This document shows positions 11,019 through 22,969 of a stretch of 64,000 nt of DNA, one piece after another. The notes under the pieces are model-generated. The model searched no databases. It saw nothing but the letters and a program-made list of their open reading frames with translations, and was not told the DNA's origin. The stretch's first letter is position 1. Every line of letters begins with the position of its first letter. Source of the stretch: Hordeum vulgare subsp. vulgare (Eukaryota; Streptophyta; Magnoliopsida; Poales; Poaceae); assembly GCF_904849725.1 (NCBI RefSeq), contig NC_058523.1, forward strand, positions 336,701,948-336,765,947. The letters are read 5' to 3'. Position numbers and translations under genes: made by a program.

Positions 11019-12522
11019 TGACACGTTGCTACCTCTTGAGCTTGCGTTGGTTTTTCCCTTGAAGAGGAAAGGGTGATGCTGCACAGTAGCAGTAAGTATT
11101 TCCCTCAGTTTGAGAACCAAGGTATCAATCCAGTAGGAGCATAAAGGCAAGTCTCCAAAGTACCTACGCAAAAACAACAAGCTTGCACCCAACGCTACAA
11201 AGGGGTTGTCAATCCCTTCACGATTGATTGCAAGGTGAGATCTGAAGGCGAAAAGTGCCACAAAGTAAAAGTGCAGGGCTGAAAATATGATGTGAAGTAG
11301 ACCCGGGGGCCATAGTGTTCACTAGAGGCTTCTCTCATGATAGCAAGTATTACGGTGGGTGAACGAATTACTATCAAGAAATTGATAGAACCGCGCAAAG
11401 TCATGACGATATCTAAGGCAATGATCATACATATAGGCATCACGTCCGAGACAAGTAGACCGATATTGTCTGCATCTACTACTATTACTCCACACATCGA
11501 CCGCTATCCAGCATGCATCTAGTGTATTAAGTTCATGACAAACGGAGTAACGCCTTAAGCAAGATGACATGATGTAGATGGATAAATTCATGCAATAGAT
11601 ATAAACCCCATCTTTTTACCCTTGATGGCAACAACATGATGCGTGCCTCGCTACCCCTTCTGTCACTGGGTGAGGACACCGCACGGTATGAACCCAAAAC
11701 CAAGCACTTCTCCCATTGCAAGAATTATAGATCAAGTTGGCCAAACGAAACCCACAACTCGAAGAGAATTACAAGGATATGAAATCATGCATATAAGAGA
11801 TCAGAGGAAACTCAAATAAGATTCATAGTTAATCTGATCATAAATCCACAATTCATCGGATCTCGACAAACACACCGCAAAAGAGGATTACATCGGATAG
11901 ATCTCCATGAAGATCATGGAGAACTTTGTATTGAACATCCATGAGAGAGAAGAAGCCATCTAGCTACTAGCTATGGACCCGAAGGTCTGTGGTGAACTAC
12001 TCACGCATCATCAGAGAGGCAATGGTGTTGATGAAGAAGCCCTCCGTGTACGAATCCCCCCTCCGGCAGGGCACGAGAACGTGCCCCAGATGGGATCTTG
12101 CGGAGAAAGAAGCTTGCGGCGGCGGAAAAGTATTTTCGTGGCCCTCTCCCATGGTTTCAGATTTTTCGGGGATCTATAGGCGGAACAGGTAGGGCAAAGG
12201 AGCCACGGGGGCCCACAAGCCTGCTAGGCGCGGCCCCCCAGGCCGCAGCTAGGTGGCTTGTGGCCTCCCCTGGGACCCTTTGCCTTGGTTCTCAAGCTCT
12301 GTGCGTATCTTATGTTTTACAAAAAATCAATCCGAAGATTTTTTTTCGTTTGGACTCCGTTTGATATTCTCCTCTAAAAAAGGTAAAAAACAGGAACTGA
12401 CACTTGGCACTGAGTTAATAAGTTAGTCCCAAAAAAGATATAAAATGCATACAAAACATCCAAAGTTGGCAAGATAATAGCATGGAACCATCAAAAATTA
12501 TAGATACGTTGGAGACGTATCA
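11019..12522 (-). mobile_element. Gypsy LTR, copy C (5' LTR of element 2)
   Basis: A 1504-bp LTR of the same family as copies A and B, starting TG and ending CA. It is visibly more diverged, for example in the region just inside its low end (11019-11060). On the minus strand it is the 5' LTR of the gag-protease element. The sequence beyond 12522 is unrelated, so this is the outer edge of the three-LTR array. The matching outer edge on the low side is not in the window, so a target duplication cannot be tested. Confidence 0.8.
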
Positions 12523-13290
12523 GGGGCTCCTGTTGGTGCACTAAAGACTGGGGTCCCTAGTGCCCCAGACTTGTGCACGGGCGCGAAGAGCCCCTGCCGG
12601 CAGGGCATGACAGGACCCAGTCAAGATGCAACCCCCAAGATTATCAAGGCCTCGGCAAGCGTGCCTTGCCGGGAGGATATCCGAGGCCGCGCCCATTTGG
12701 TGGGCGTGATGAACTCACAAAGTACAAGACACTGGCAAGCTCCCTTACCGGGATGACGACTGAAGCCCCCAGCAAGCTCCCTTGCCGGGACGAAGACTCA
12801 AGGCCCCGGCAAGCTCCTTGCTGGGAAGACGGGCCTGGCCACTAGTGGGCAACCGCCCTTGCCACAGTGCCACCCCCCCAAGTGCCAGCGATTCCGCATG
12901 AGCCAGCGCAGCGTCCAGGTGTCGAAACACTTGTATACGTGTCTTCACCACAACATCGCTGACAAGGACAAGATGCATTAAATGCATCTGACAAGCATTA
13001 TAGGTTCACTGTAACTCCTCGTGAACCTACCACCAAGCACTATAGGTGACCCCTTTGCCTATAAAAGGAGGCCCTTAGATCATTTCGAAAGGGTTAGACT
13101 CTTTGGACATCGACCCATAAGACGGTCATCAACAATTACTGTAACAATCGACAACAATACGCTTAATACAACCAGACAAGCAGGACGTAGGGTTTTACAC
13201 ATAAGCGGCCCGAACCAGGGTAAAAAGGTTTGTCGGGTGTTGATTGTTAGCTTTGCTCTTCACGTCACCTCTCCCCGCCCTACGATCACA
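12523..13290 (+). mobile_element. Degenerate LTR-like fragment with TATA box
   Basis: GC-rich sequence with repeats of GGCAAGCTCC-type units at about 12730-12830, then a promoter-like TATAAAAG at 13060-13067 and a leader resembling the R/U5 part of a grass gypsy LTR (CAGGACGTAGGGTTTTACAC at 13182-13201). It abuts LTR C without a recognisable LTR start, so it looks like a truncated older LTR into which the array inserted. The family is not identified and the ORFs present have no domain. Confidence 0.4.
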
Positions 13291-14775
13291 AGGGTTTCAC
13301 GTTGATTCCCAAAGGTGTCGACCTCGCATCACCGACGCGGAAGCTGCACGAGCACCAAAGGTGGGCCAGAGGGGAGCCAGGGCCTACCCAGGCGGCCTCC
13401 CTGCGCGGCCTACCCCCTGGCCACGCCACCAGGTCGCCTGGGTGGGGCCCACCTCCTCGGGTGCCCTCCTTCGGCCTATATTTACCTCTACGATCGAAAA
13501 CCCTTCCATCATATCCAGAATCGCGAATTTCTCCATCGTTCCGCCGACGCAGCGCTTCCGAGATCGGGAGCGCTAGAATACCTCCTCACGGCACCCTGTC
13601 GGAGGGAGGATTGACCTCTGGGAGCTTCTCCACCACCATGGACGCTTCCCGGACGTGCCGTGAGTAGTCCTCCTTAGACCATGAGTCCATGACCAGTAGC
13701 TATGTGATGTCTTCTCTCCAATCTTGTGCTTCAATGTTTAGCCCTTGTGAGCTGCCCGACATGATCAATGCATCTATGTAATTTACCTGCTGTTGCTATG
13801 CTTGGTTTGCTGGGATCCGATGGATTATGCGATTATGTTCACATCATAATGAGTTATATATTTGATTATCCTTTTATATTATGTTCTTGGGTAATTCATG
13901 CATGTTCTCCATTGCTTTTTCTTGCTTTGGCCGAGTAGTAGATTGTAACTCCAAGAGGGAGCGTTATGCATGATTGTGGGTTCATGCCCCCTCATGTCTA
14001 TCTTGAGTGACACAAACATGAGACTTGGCGATGTGATGTTGCCACCAGGGAGAAAACAATGGTGCTTGTGACCACGGTTGCAAGGATTGTTTACCTTGCA
14101 CAAAGTTTGTTAATGCAGCTGTCCATTGCTTTGAGTTTACACTTTGGGTGGGGCTCGCAACTTAATACCAGTGAGATGTTCTGGATAGATATCTCAAGGT
14201 GGATGATTAGAAGTAGATTCTGATGGACAAACAGTCTACTCGTCTTGGCGTACTACCCATTACTTTTGAGCCTCTAACTTTCTAGTAGCATGATTAGCAT
14301 TGCGGTGCGTTTATGATTCTGTAAATTGCCTAGCTGTAATTTGTTTACCCAACATAGTTGTTTATCGTCTTTTGGGAGAGAGACATCACTAGTGAACATC
14401 ATGTGACTCTGGTCCATATTACCACCACTGTTTACACCTCCTTCATTTACCATTTTTATTTACTATTCTATTGCAATCACTATCACTATTCTTACTTGTG
14501 TTTTGATCCTTTGCAAACTACAAGGCCGGAGAGATTGACAACCTCTCTGAACTCGTTGAGAGCAAAGTTATTTGTTGTGTGTGCAGATCCACGTCTTATG
14601 CTAGCGCCAGAGCAGCGGACACCTACTTGTTGATCCTTGGAGTCCTCCTGGTTCGATAAACCTTACAGTCCCCGTGTAAGCGAAATCAGCTGCTAACTAC
14701 ATCTCCACCTTCCACTTGGGGTAACCAACGAGGGGCGAGAAGTATATCCATAAACTCATCATCAAGAAAATTTCC
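13291..14775 (+). mobile_element. Probable 5' LTR/leader of gypsy element 3
   Basis: The region upstream of the element 3 gag. It includes TATATTTA at 13477-13484, an AT-rich U5-like stretch, and at 14776-14792 GGCGCTGTTGTCGGGGA, the leader motif also found beside LTR C. The exact LTR boundaries cannot be set because no second copy is in the window. No gene is seen here. Confidence 0.5.
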
Positions 14776-14939
14776 GGCGCTGTTGTCGGGGACTCCAATC
14801 TTCAAGATAGGGGAGTTGCACGCTATCTTTTACCTTTTCTTTTTAGTCTTGTTAGTTTGCTTTCTAGTTTGTTCTTTAGAGTCTTATACAAAAAACTAAA
14901 AAATAAATAGTTGCTTTGTTCTTGCTTGTTGCTGCTGCT

Positions 14940-16866
14940 ATGGGTTCCACTGAGAACACCAAGTTGTGTGACTTCACTAGTCACACCAACAATGACTTTA
15001 TCTGCACTCCTATTGCTGCTCCTGCCACTGAGGCGACCTCCTATGAGATTAAACCTGCTTGACTGAACCTTGTTATGAAAGATCAATTCTCCAGTGTTGG
15101 AGATGATGCCGCTTTGCACTTGAATAATTTTGTTGAGCTTTGTGATATGCAAAAGCACAAAGAAGTAGATGGTGATATTGTTAAACTTAATCTTTTTTCC
15201 TTTCTCCTTGAGAGGAGGAGCTAACTTGTGGCTTCAATCTTTGCCTACGAATAGCATAGATTCTTGGGATAAGTGCAAAGATGCTTCTATTGGGAAGTAT
15301 TACCCGCCTACTAAGATTATCCAGTTGAGAAGTAACATTATGAATTTTAGGCAATTGGATAATTAACACGTTGCCCAAGCTTGGGAACGTATGAAATCTC
15401 TTGTTAAGAATTGCCCTACACATGGTTTGACTACTTGGATGGTTACCCAAACTTTCTATGCAGGATTGAACTTTACCTCGCGGAATCTGTTGGACTCGGC
15501 CGCGGGAGGAACCTTTATGTCAACTACACTTGGTGCTGCCATGAAGCTATTGGACGAGATGATGACAAATTATTCTCAATGGCACACCAAGAGAGCCCAA
15601 CAGGTAGGAATGTAAACTCTATTGAGGAGATCTCCTCCCTTAATGATAAGGTTGACATGATCATGACTTTACTTACTAAGCAAGCTCCTATTGATCTTCA
15701 TGATGTTCCTTTAAATTCCTTGGTTGCTCAAGAAAGAGAGCAAGTTGATGTTAATTTTATCTCTAGGAACAACTTTAATAATAATGCCTATAGGAGTAAT
15801 TTTGGTAGCAATCCTAGAGCGTTCCTATCCAACAACTATGGGAACAACAACACTTATCCTAGTACCAAAAACTCCACTTCTGAATTAGAGAGCATGCTTA
15901 AAGGCTTTGTCACTTCTCAAAAAGCCTTCAGCAAGAGTGTAGAAGAGAAATTAGAAAAAAATAGATAGTCTCTCTTTGAAGGTAGACATCATAACTCATG
16001 ATGTAGAGATGCTTAAAATTAGAACTTCCCCCCTTGAGGAAAGGAAAACCATGCACATGAATGCTATCCAAGTCCAATTAATGAGAACATAAGAATGCTA
16101 GCCAAACTTAAGGAAAGATGGGCTAGAGAAAAATAAGAGGAAGATAGGATTAAGAACCTTCCTACACACACTACCCTTGCTACTATACAAGTTGTTGAGG
16201 ATCTCAAAAATATTAGCACCCATCACATCCCTAGTCCCAATGGACCTATTAATGGTGATGCTAATACCTCAACTTTAGGACAAGAAGGTCCTTTGAACTT
16301 AGAGACTACCAAAAGAATGAGCTTAGATGACATCACCACCACATTAATTAATGGTAGTAATCTTGATTTTGATAATTGTAGTCTTTCCAAAGTCATCACC
16401 TTTTTTGCAAAGAATGTCTAAAGACCCCCACACTAGTACACTCAACATTGCCTTCACCGAGCATAGTACCAATGCTCTTATCAAAGCTAGGGACGAGAAG
16501 CTCAAGCTAGATACTTCTATTCCTAGAAAACTAGAAGATGGTTGGGATCCTATGGTCAAAATTAAGTTGAATAATATCTCTTGCTTTGCTTTATGTTATG
16601 TTGGAGCTAGTGCCTCCGTTATGCCCAAAAGAATGTATGATATGCTTGATTTGAGACCTTTTGATCAATATTCTTTTGGTGTTCGTCTTGTTGATTCTTC
16701 CATAAAGAAAACTTTAGGGAGAATTGATGATGTGCTTATTTTTGTCAATGATAATTATGTTCCCACTGATTTTCTTATTATGGACATAGAGTGTGATCCC
16801 TCATGTCCAATTATTTTGGGACGTCCTTTTCTCAGCACCGTTGGTGCTATCATTGACACGAAATAA
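14940..16866 (+). pseudogene. Broken gag-protease of gypsy element 3
   Basis: The start ATG at 14940 (MGSTENTKLCDF) corresponds to the gag start of element 2. Gag is recognisable through LWLQSLPTNSIDSWDKCKD, YYPPTKI and HVAQAWERMKSLVKNCPTHGL, but it carries a TGA near 15060, a frameshift near 15200, a stop after FRQLDN near 15364 and another frameshift near 15600. The second part (15600-15968) matches the linker of element 2 (MTNYSQWH, VDVNFISRNN). The aspartic protease is at about 16480-16866, ending with CPIILGRPFLSTVGAIID. Its active-site triplet is changed: CYVGAS instead of the CDLGAS of element 2, so the catalytic Asp is Tyr (codon 16597-16599). There is no polymerase. This is a dead gag-protease relative on the plus strand. 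Confidence 0.75.
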
Positions 16867-17595
16867 GGGACCATTAGATTACAATTTACCCTTAAAAGGG
16901 AATGGAACACTTCCATCAAACGAAGATTAAGTTACCTTATGAGTCCGTTATTTGGGCAAGTTGTTCTTATGAAGTTGATAATACTTGATATTTTTGCATC
17001 ATGTCTAGCTCAAAGGCATAAAAGAAAGCACCTGTTGGGAGGCAACCCAATTTGTTTTTACTTCCAGTTTTAGTGGTCTTGATACTTGCTACTACTGTAG
17101 CAACATCATTGTATCTTTATTTTCAAGCTTTGTGCCAAGTTTTAGCCTCCGATTACAAGAAAGTTCAAAAGTTGTGACATGCTGTCCAAAAACAGATTAT
17201 GTTCGCTTGACGGAAAAATTCGCCAAATATCACCAGATCATCTTTTTTATCTGAATTGTTTTGACAGTATGATCTATATAGTTGTCTTTCTGGCGTCTGT
17301 TCTGAGTTTTTTGATTTGAGTTTGAGAAGTGCCCCAAAAAAATTATTTACTATGTGTTGTTCTGTTTTTCACAGGTACTGCCACGTTTTGCGTTTTCATG
17401 ATTTTGCAAATCTTAAACTTGCTTTTTTCTTTGCAAAAACCTTTTGGCAATCTTGAAAAACAGTATCTCTTCATCAAAATATTTATTTCCAGTAGATAAT
17501 AAATTATTTTATTATGGGCACTAACCACTCTAATCAGCTTATGCTGAGTTTCGTATGAAGGGAGTTTTCAAGTATGCGATGGAAGATGATGAAAG
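16867..17595 (+). mobile_element. 3' non-coding interior of gypsy element 3, truncated
   Basis: AT-rich sequence downstream of the protease, related in style to the interiors of elements 1 and 2 and holding the conserved stem-loop at 17034-17051. It ends abruptly at the copia LTR starting at 17596; no 3' LTR of element 3 is seen. No gene. Confidence 0.55.
17034..17051 (+). other. Conserved stem-loop downstream of element 3 coding region
   Basis: GTTGGG-AGGCAA-CCCAAT in the element's sense direction, with the same stem and loop as at 4664-4681 and 8623-8640. The outer pair is G-U here and A-U in element 2. Confidence 0.55.
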
Positions 17596-19393
17596 TGTTG
17601 GAAATATGCCCTAGAGGCAATAATAAATTGGTTATTATTATATTTACTTGTTCATAATAATCGTTTATTATCCATGCTACAATTGTATTGATTGGAAACT
17701 CAAATACATGTGTGGATACATAGACAACACATTGTCCCTAGTGAGCCTCTAGTTGACTAGCTCGTTGATCAAAGATGGTCAAGGTTTCCTGGCCATAGAC
17801 AAGTGTTGTCACTAGATAATGGGATCACATCATTGAGAGAATGATGTGATGGACAAGACCCAAAACTATGAACGTAGCATATGATTGTGTTAGTTTATTG
17901 CTATTGTTTTCTGCATGTCAATATATCTGTTTCTATGACCATGAGATCATGCAACTCCCGGACACCAGAGGAAAATACCTTGTGTGTATAGAATGTCGCA
18001 ACATAACTGGGTGACCATAAAGGTGCTCTACAGGTATCTCCGAAGGTGTCTGTTGGGTTGGCATGGATCAAGACTGGGATTTGTCACTCTGTGTGACGGA
18101 GAGGTAACTCGGGGCCCACTCGGTAATACATCATCATAACAAGCCTTGCAAGCAATGTGACTAAGGAGTTAGTTACGGTATCTTGTATTACGAAACGAGT
18201 AAAGAGACTTGCCGGTAACGAGATTGAAATAGGTATAGAGATACCGACGATCAAATCTCGGGCAAGTAACATACCAAAGAACAAAGGGAATGGTATACGG
18301 GATTATATGAATCCTTGACATAGAGGTTCAACCGATAAGATCTTCGTAGAATATGTAGGATCCAATATGGACATCTAGGTCCCGCTATTGCATATTGACC
18401 CGGGAGTGTCTCAGGTCATGTCTGCATAGTTCTCGAACCCGCAGGGACTGCACACTCAAGGTTCGGTGATATTTCGGTATAGTTGAGTTATAGGTGTTGG
18501 TGACCGAAAGTTGTTCGGAGTCCCGGTCGAGATCCCGGACGTCACGAGGGTTTCCGGAATGGTCTGGAAACAAAGATTGATATATAGGAAGTCCTGTTTT
18601 GGTCACCGGGAAAGTTTCGGGCTCATCGGTAGTGTACCGAGAGTGTCGCGAGGGTACGGGGGACCATCGGGAGGGGTGTAACGCCCCGAGGGGCCTTATG
18701 GGTTGTGGGAGGATACAAACCAGACCCTAGTGGGCTGATATAAGCTCCCACTAAAGCCCATGAGGTTTGAGAGGCAAAAACCCAAAGGTGGAAAGGGTTT
18801 CCAAGTGGAAAGGAGGAATCCTACTCCTAGTAGGATTCGAGTAGGACTCCTCCACCTCCAATTTCGTCCAAACCTTGAGGGTTTGAGGCTTCCTCCTCCC
18901 CTCCCTCCCTCCAATATATACTAGAGGTATTGAGGGTTTCTGAGACACACAGTTTCAGCCACGTGCGACCCTCTCCTCTAGTTTGTAGTTCTTCCTCTAG
19001 AACAGATTTTCTGCGGTGCTTAGGTGAAGCCCTGCATGAATAGATCACCACCATCACCGGCGCGCCTTCACGCTGCCGGAGAACTCATCTACTTCCCCGT
19101 CTCTCTTGCTGGATCGGGAAGGCGGGGGTTGTCATTGAGCTGTACGTGTGCTGAACGCGGAGGTGCCGTCCGTTCGGCACTAGATCGGGATGGATCATGA
19201 TGGGATCGCGGGACAGGCTGTGATTTGAATCACGAAGATGTTCCACTACATCAAGCGCGTTATATACGCTTCCGTTTAGCGATCTACAAGGTTATGTAGA
19301 TTCACTCTCCCCTCTCGTAGATGATCATCACCATGGATAGGTATTGTGTGTGCGTAGGAATTTTTTTTGTTTCCCATGTTACGTTCCCCAACA
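17596..19393 (+). mobile_element. Copia LTR of BARE-1/WIS/Angela type
   Basis: A 1798-bp LTR starting TGTTGGAAATATGCCCTAGA and ending CCCCAACA, the well-known ends of the BARE-1/WIS/Angela copia group of Triticeae. It includes the usual hairpin-like CCTACTCCTAGTAGG region near 18820 and TATATACT near 18914. No copia coding region or TGGTATCAGAGC primer site follows, so it is a solo or truncated LTR. The bases outside it (GAAAG before, AAACC after) do not form a target duplication, so it may result from recombination between elements or loss of one flank. Confidence 0.9.
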
Positions 19394-21365
19394 AAACCCC
19401 AGGTCCAGTCGAGGAGACAGAGTAGTTCAGTAGTGTGACGGTGAAGCCCCACGACAGTCGACCATGTTGATGATGCAACTTGGTTGATGAAGGCAGGACT
19501 ACGATGTCGGCACACTGAGGTGACCGCTTGATGCATTGAAAGTCAACTACCTACGCACACAATATAGTGCAAGCCAAAATTAATAACAAATAATGGTAGT
19601 ACCTTTAAAACAATTATTTGCATAATTGATTTGCGCAAAGTAAATTCTCAAACATATGTGGCATGGCATGGAGGTCAAAGTCGACACAGGTCATCGGCGC
19701 GATACGATGATGTCGTGATGAAGTTCAAATTCACGTGGCAATCTGAGAAACGGATGCGGTGTCCGCCGAACTATGGACAAGAAACTGGTTGGATCGTCAT
19801 GCAGCCGACGTTTATACAACCACAATTTGACTGACCTGCATACAAATAATAGGACTAACCAGAGTAATAATTCCCTCAGGAAAAGTAAATTTATGCTAGC
19901 AGAAATTACTAGGATTAATAGCACCTAGTTTATATGTTCATCAGCCATTGTAGTATCCAAAGAAAAACATGCATACATTCATAAACTAGCTTCTACTACA
20001 CAGAGATGGGCCGAACTAGTAATAGTACTCGCAAAATCTCTAGCACGTGGGAATTAGATGAAATACGGATGATGAAAACATAGACTGCCTTGATAATTAA
20101 ATAATAAACAAAAGAGGAAAGGGTCGGGACTCCGTGTGTGATGCTAGCGATCGGAATTTAGCACATGTAGGCTCCTCCGTATGAATGAGAGACAACTCAA
20201 CATTGTTGATGACGGGGGCCGAGCTTGCAGCTGGTTGAGGTCCCAACCCCAAGCCGGTCCCGAGGTGCCCAAATGAAGAGCTTGACATGATGAAGTGGTG
20301 ATGCAGCACGGTCGACATGTCGAGGCGAAGACCCCGGTCCAGCCGAGGTGACAAAGCAGTTCAGCTGGTGATGCCGAAGTCCATGGAGCAAGTCAATGAA
20401 GAGATGGCGAAGCCCACAGTCTAGCCGAGGTGACGCAGCAGTTCGGTAAGGTGGCGCTAGAGCCCCCAGGCTAGCTGACGTGTCGAAACAGGTCAGCGTG
20501 GTGGACATCGGTTTGAAGAAGCGGCTGCACGACGATGCCGACGTAGGTCGGAATTTGTGACGTGGTCCATGCTAGCTTGATGAAGCAATGACGCGCCCGA
20601 CCTAAGCAACCAGTGGGCGGCGAAGGTCTCGAATGATTATTCAGACCTCACGATGCCGAACTATTGGTTGGCTTGTCGAGGTAAGGATCCGATGAGGATG
20701 AACTCGGCCCGACGAAGCGATGATATGTTTAGCGCAGGTCAACCGCCGTGGAGCAACGTTGTTGAGCTAGTTTGATAGCAAGCCGATCGTGAAGATTACC
20801 TCGAAAAAGGTCTAAATGTTTGTGGGCACATGCTTGAGAATGGCACACAATACCCTAAAAAATTCCTCCAAAAAGGACGTCCCACAACCCGTTCATGAAA
20901 ACGATGAACTCGGGTCAGATTCGTTTTCGCGTGGAAAATAGATCTCAAATTATTTATACTCATCGAACGTTTCCCGGACTTTGGACGGTTGGACCGGGCA
21001 GTAATTTTGAGGAGTGATCGATATAACAATTCCGCAGCCGATGAACAGTGGGATTTCCCCCACAGTGAGTTTGAGGACTCGACCGTCGCTCTAAACTCAT
21101 CCACATTCCTGTACAGATTCGACAAGGCTCCGGTATACCGAAGATCGTCGAAGATTCCTCCATCGGAAGACGGCGAATATTTGCAGGGTTGTTGTAGATA
21201 CAATTCCACACAATTCCACCAAAGCAATCATCAAAGAGGCGCTCGAGGAAATGGGGCGACGAACACAAATTTGTTGTCCAGAAAAAACTGCAATCAATCT
21301 ACACACGATCCATCAATCCTTGCGCCGATCACACATCGGAACTCTTAGTGAAAGCACAATGTGAG
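19394..21365 (-). mobile_element. Non-coding interior of a minus-strand gypsy-like element
   Basis: This lies between the copia LTR and the LTR at 21366-21792, to which it belongs by position and orientation. It carries degenerate repeats of a unit containing CGAGGTGACGCAGCAGTTCG (about 19405-19450, 20338-20400, 20410-20470). On the minus strand the first bases inside the LTR read CATTGTGCTTTCACTAAGAG, like the CATTGGTGCTTTCATTGAGAG that follows the LTR at 59733. The ORFs (for example 20796-21227 minus, 143 aa) have no recognisable domain. Confidence 0.5.
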
Positions 21366-21792
21366 TGTCAAAACCAGCGGATCTCGGGTAGGGGGTCCCG
21401 AACTGGGGATCTTGGATCGATGGGTAACATGAGACATGGGAGACAATGTTTACCCAGGTTCGGGCCCTCTAAAAGAGGTAAAACCCTACGTCTTGCTCTT
21501 GTTTATATTGATGATGAAGTATCAAGTACAAAATTGATCTACCTCGAGATCGTGTGTTGTGGTCTAAACCCTGATGACAATGATGTAGACATTGTGTCTA
21601 ATGGATATCTATCAACTAGCCTAACCTTGGTTTATATAACACACCGGAGGCCTAGGATAACAAGAGCCTAGTCGGCTACGTTGGTGGAGAGGAGTCCTTG
21701 TCTTGATCACTAAGTCTTGTGGAATCTTCCTCGTATATGAATTCGGCTCTCCGAACTAGCCCATTAGCGAACCGCCATCACTGCTGCAATCA
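21366..21792 (-). mobile_element. Gypsy-like LTR (minus strand)
   Basis: 427 bp, TG to CA. Its low end TGTCAAAACCAGCGGATCTC is the reverse complement of the 3' end of the LTR at 59261-59733, and it also shares the GTTTACCCAGGTTCGGGCCC and TAAAACCCTACGTC segments with that group. The other LTR of this element is not seen; the element is cut by the copia LTR at 19393. Confidence 0.7.
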
Positions 21793-22150
21793 GGGAAATT
21801 TCCATCAACCCATTGTTTGTCATCTGTTGGCTGATGTCAAAGAGACTCTTTGCCATCAGTTGCCACAAAACACACGACAAGGACCTGGCTGATAGCAAAG
21901 AGAGTGTTTGCCATTAGCCAAGTCTTTGTTGTCTGCCAGCAAATGACACAGAAGGAGAAGGCAGATGGCAAAGAGACTAGGCCCCAACACCCCACTTTGT
22001 CGTCTGCGAGTAGACGGCAAAGTGGATGGCCCATAATGGCCGCCGCCGCCCCCCACCACCACCCCTCTTTGCCGTCTGCCGCCACCCCTTTGCCTCCCGC
22101 TAGCGGACAACAAAGGGGACGGCCCCATAAAGGCCGGCGTAGCCCCCCAC
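21793..22150 (+). mobile_element. CACTA subterminal repeat region (left end, truncated)
   Basis: Several copies of TTTGCCGTCTGC / GCAGACGGCAAAG-like units in both orientations (for example at 21823-21850, 21911-21970, 22000-22025). These are typical subterminal repeats of grass CACTA transposons. The expected CACTA terminus itself is not present; the sequence starts directly at the LTR edge. Confidence 0.65.
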
Positions 22151-22219
22151 CCACCCCACACTCTTTTTGTCTGTCTCTCTCCCTCGCCCTTGCCCCCAGC
22201 CCCCGACAGTCGCCCACCA

Positions 22220-22560
22220 CCAGAGATCCCCCGCGCCGGCCACCCCTCGCCCCACCCTCTCCTACGCCGGCCCCGCACCGGCCACCCCTCACCCACACTC
22301 TCCCTGCGATGGTCCCGTGCCGGCCACCCCCGCTCCTCCCCGTGCCAGCCACCCTCTCCCCGCATCTCTCCCCGTGCTGGCCCCGCACCAGCCACCCCTC
22401 CCCGCGCCGACCACCCCCGCTCCACCCCGCTCCGGCCACCCCCTCCCTGTAGCTCTCCCTGCTCCGGCCACCCCTCCCCGCGCCGGCCGCCCCCGCGCCG
22501 GCCACCACTCCCCATAACCAGCGCCCCTTCCCCACCCTGTGCCCCTGTCTTGCCCGGCGC
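22220..22560 (+). repeat. Degenerate GC-rich tandem repeat in the CACTA element
   Basis: Many imperfect copies of a unit like CGCCGGCCACCCCTC, giving very long open frames on both strands that encode only Pro/Ala or Gly/Arg-rich low-complexity sequence. I do not treat these as genes. The repeat lies between the subterminal region and the transposase gene. Confidence 0.7.
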
Positions 22561-22612
22561 CCCACCGCCCCGGCCTCCGCACACTGCCTCCGGTGCCGAC
22601 CGCACCAAGGTG

Positions 22613-22920
22613 AGATTTTTTTTTCCCTTTTTGTTTTCTAATGCTATGTTAGTTTAGTTTAGTACTATGTTAGATTAGTGGCAGGTTTAGGTTAGTGTTG
22701 TGTTAGATTAGTGGTAGGTTTAGTTTAGTGCTATGTTAGTGATAGGTTTTAGTTTAGTGATAGGTTTTAGTTTAGTGCTATATATGTTTAGTGATAGGTT
22801 TTTTATGTTTTTGTTCTTTTTTGTTGTTTAATTGTTAGGTTATATATTAAATTTAGTGGTAGGCTATATTAGATTACATTTTTCTGTTTTAGTGCTAGGT
22901 TTAGTTAATTAGTCATAATA
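22613..22920 (+). repeat. TTAGT-rich degenerate repeat
   Basis: Repeated copies of a unit like GTGATAGGTTTTAGTTTA and GTTAGATTAGTGG. AT-rich and non-coding, possibly intron of the CACTA transposase gene. Confidence 0.6.
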
Positions 22921-22969
22921 AAAAGAAGTATAAAAAGATGAAAAAATATGAAGAATAAAAGAAGAGCAA

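Noticed and set aside
18810..18850. Inverted repeat around CCTACTCCTAGTAGG as a new regulatory hairpin
   Set aside because: It is a known part of BARE-1/Angela-type LTRs and not specific to this copy.
22167..22657. Long Pro/Ala-rich or Gly/Arg-rich ORFs on both strands
   Set aside because: They come from the GC-rich tandem repeat and have no domain; all frames are open because stop codons are rare in such DNA.
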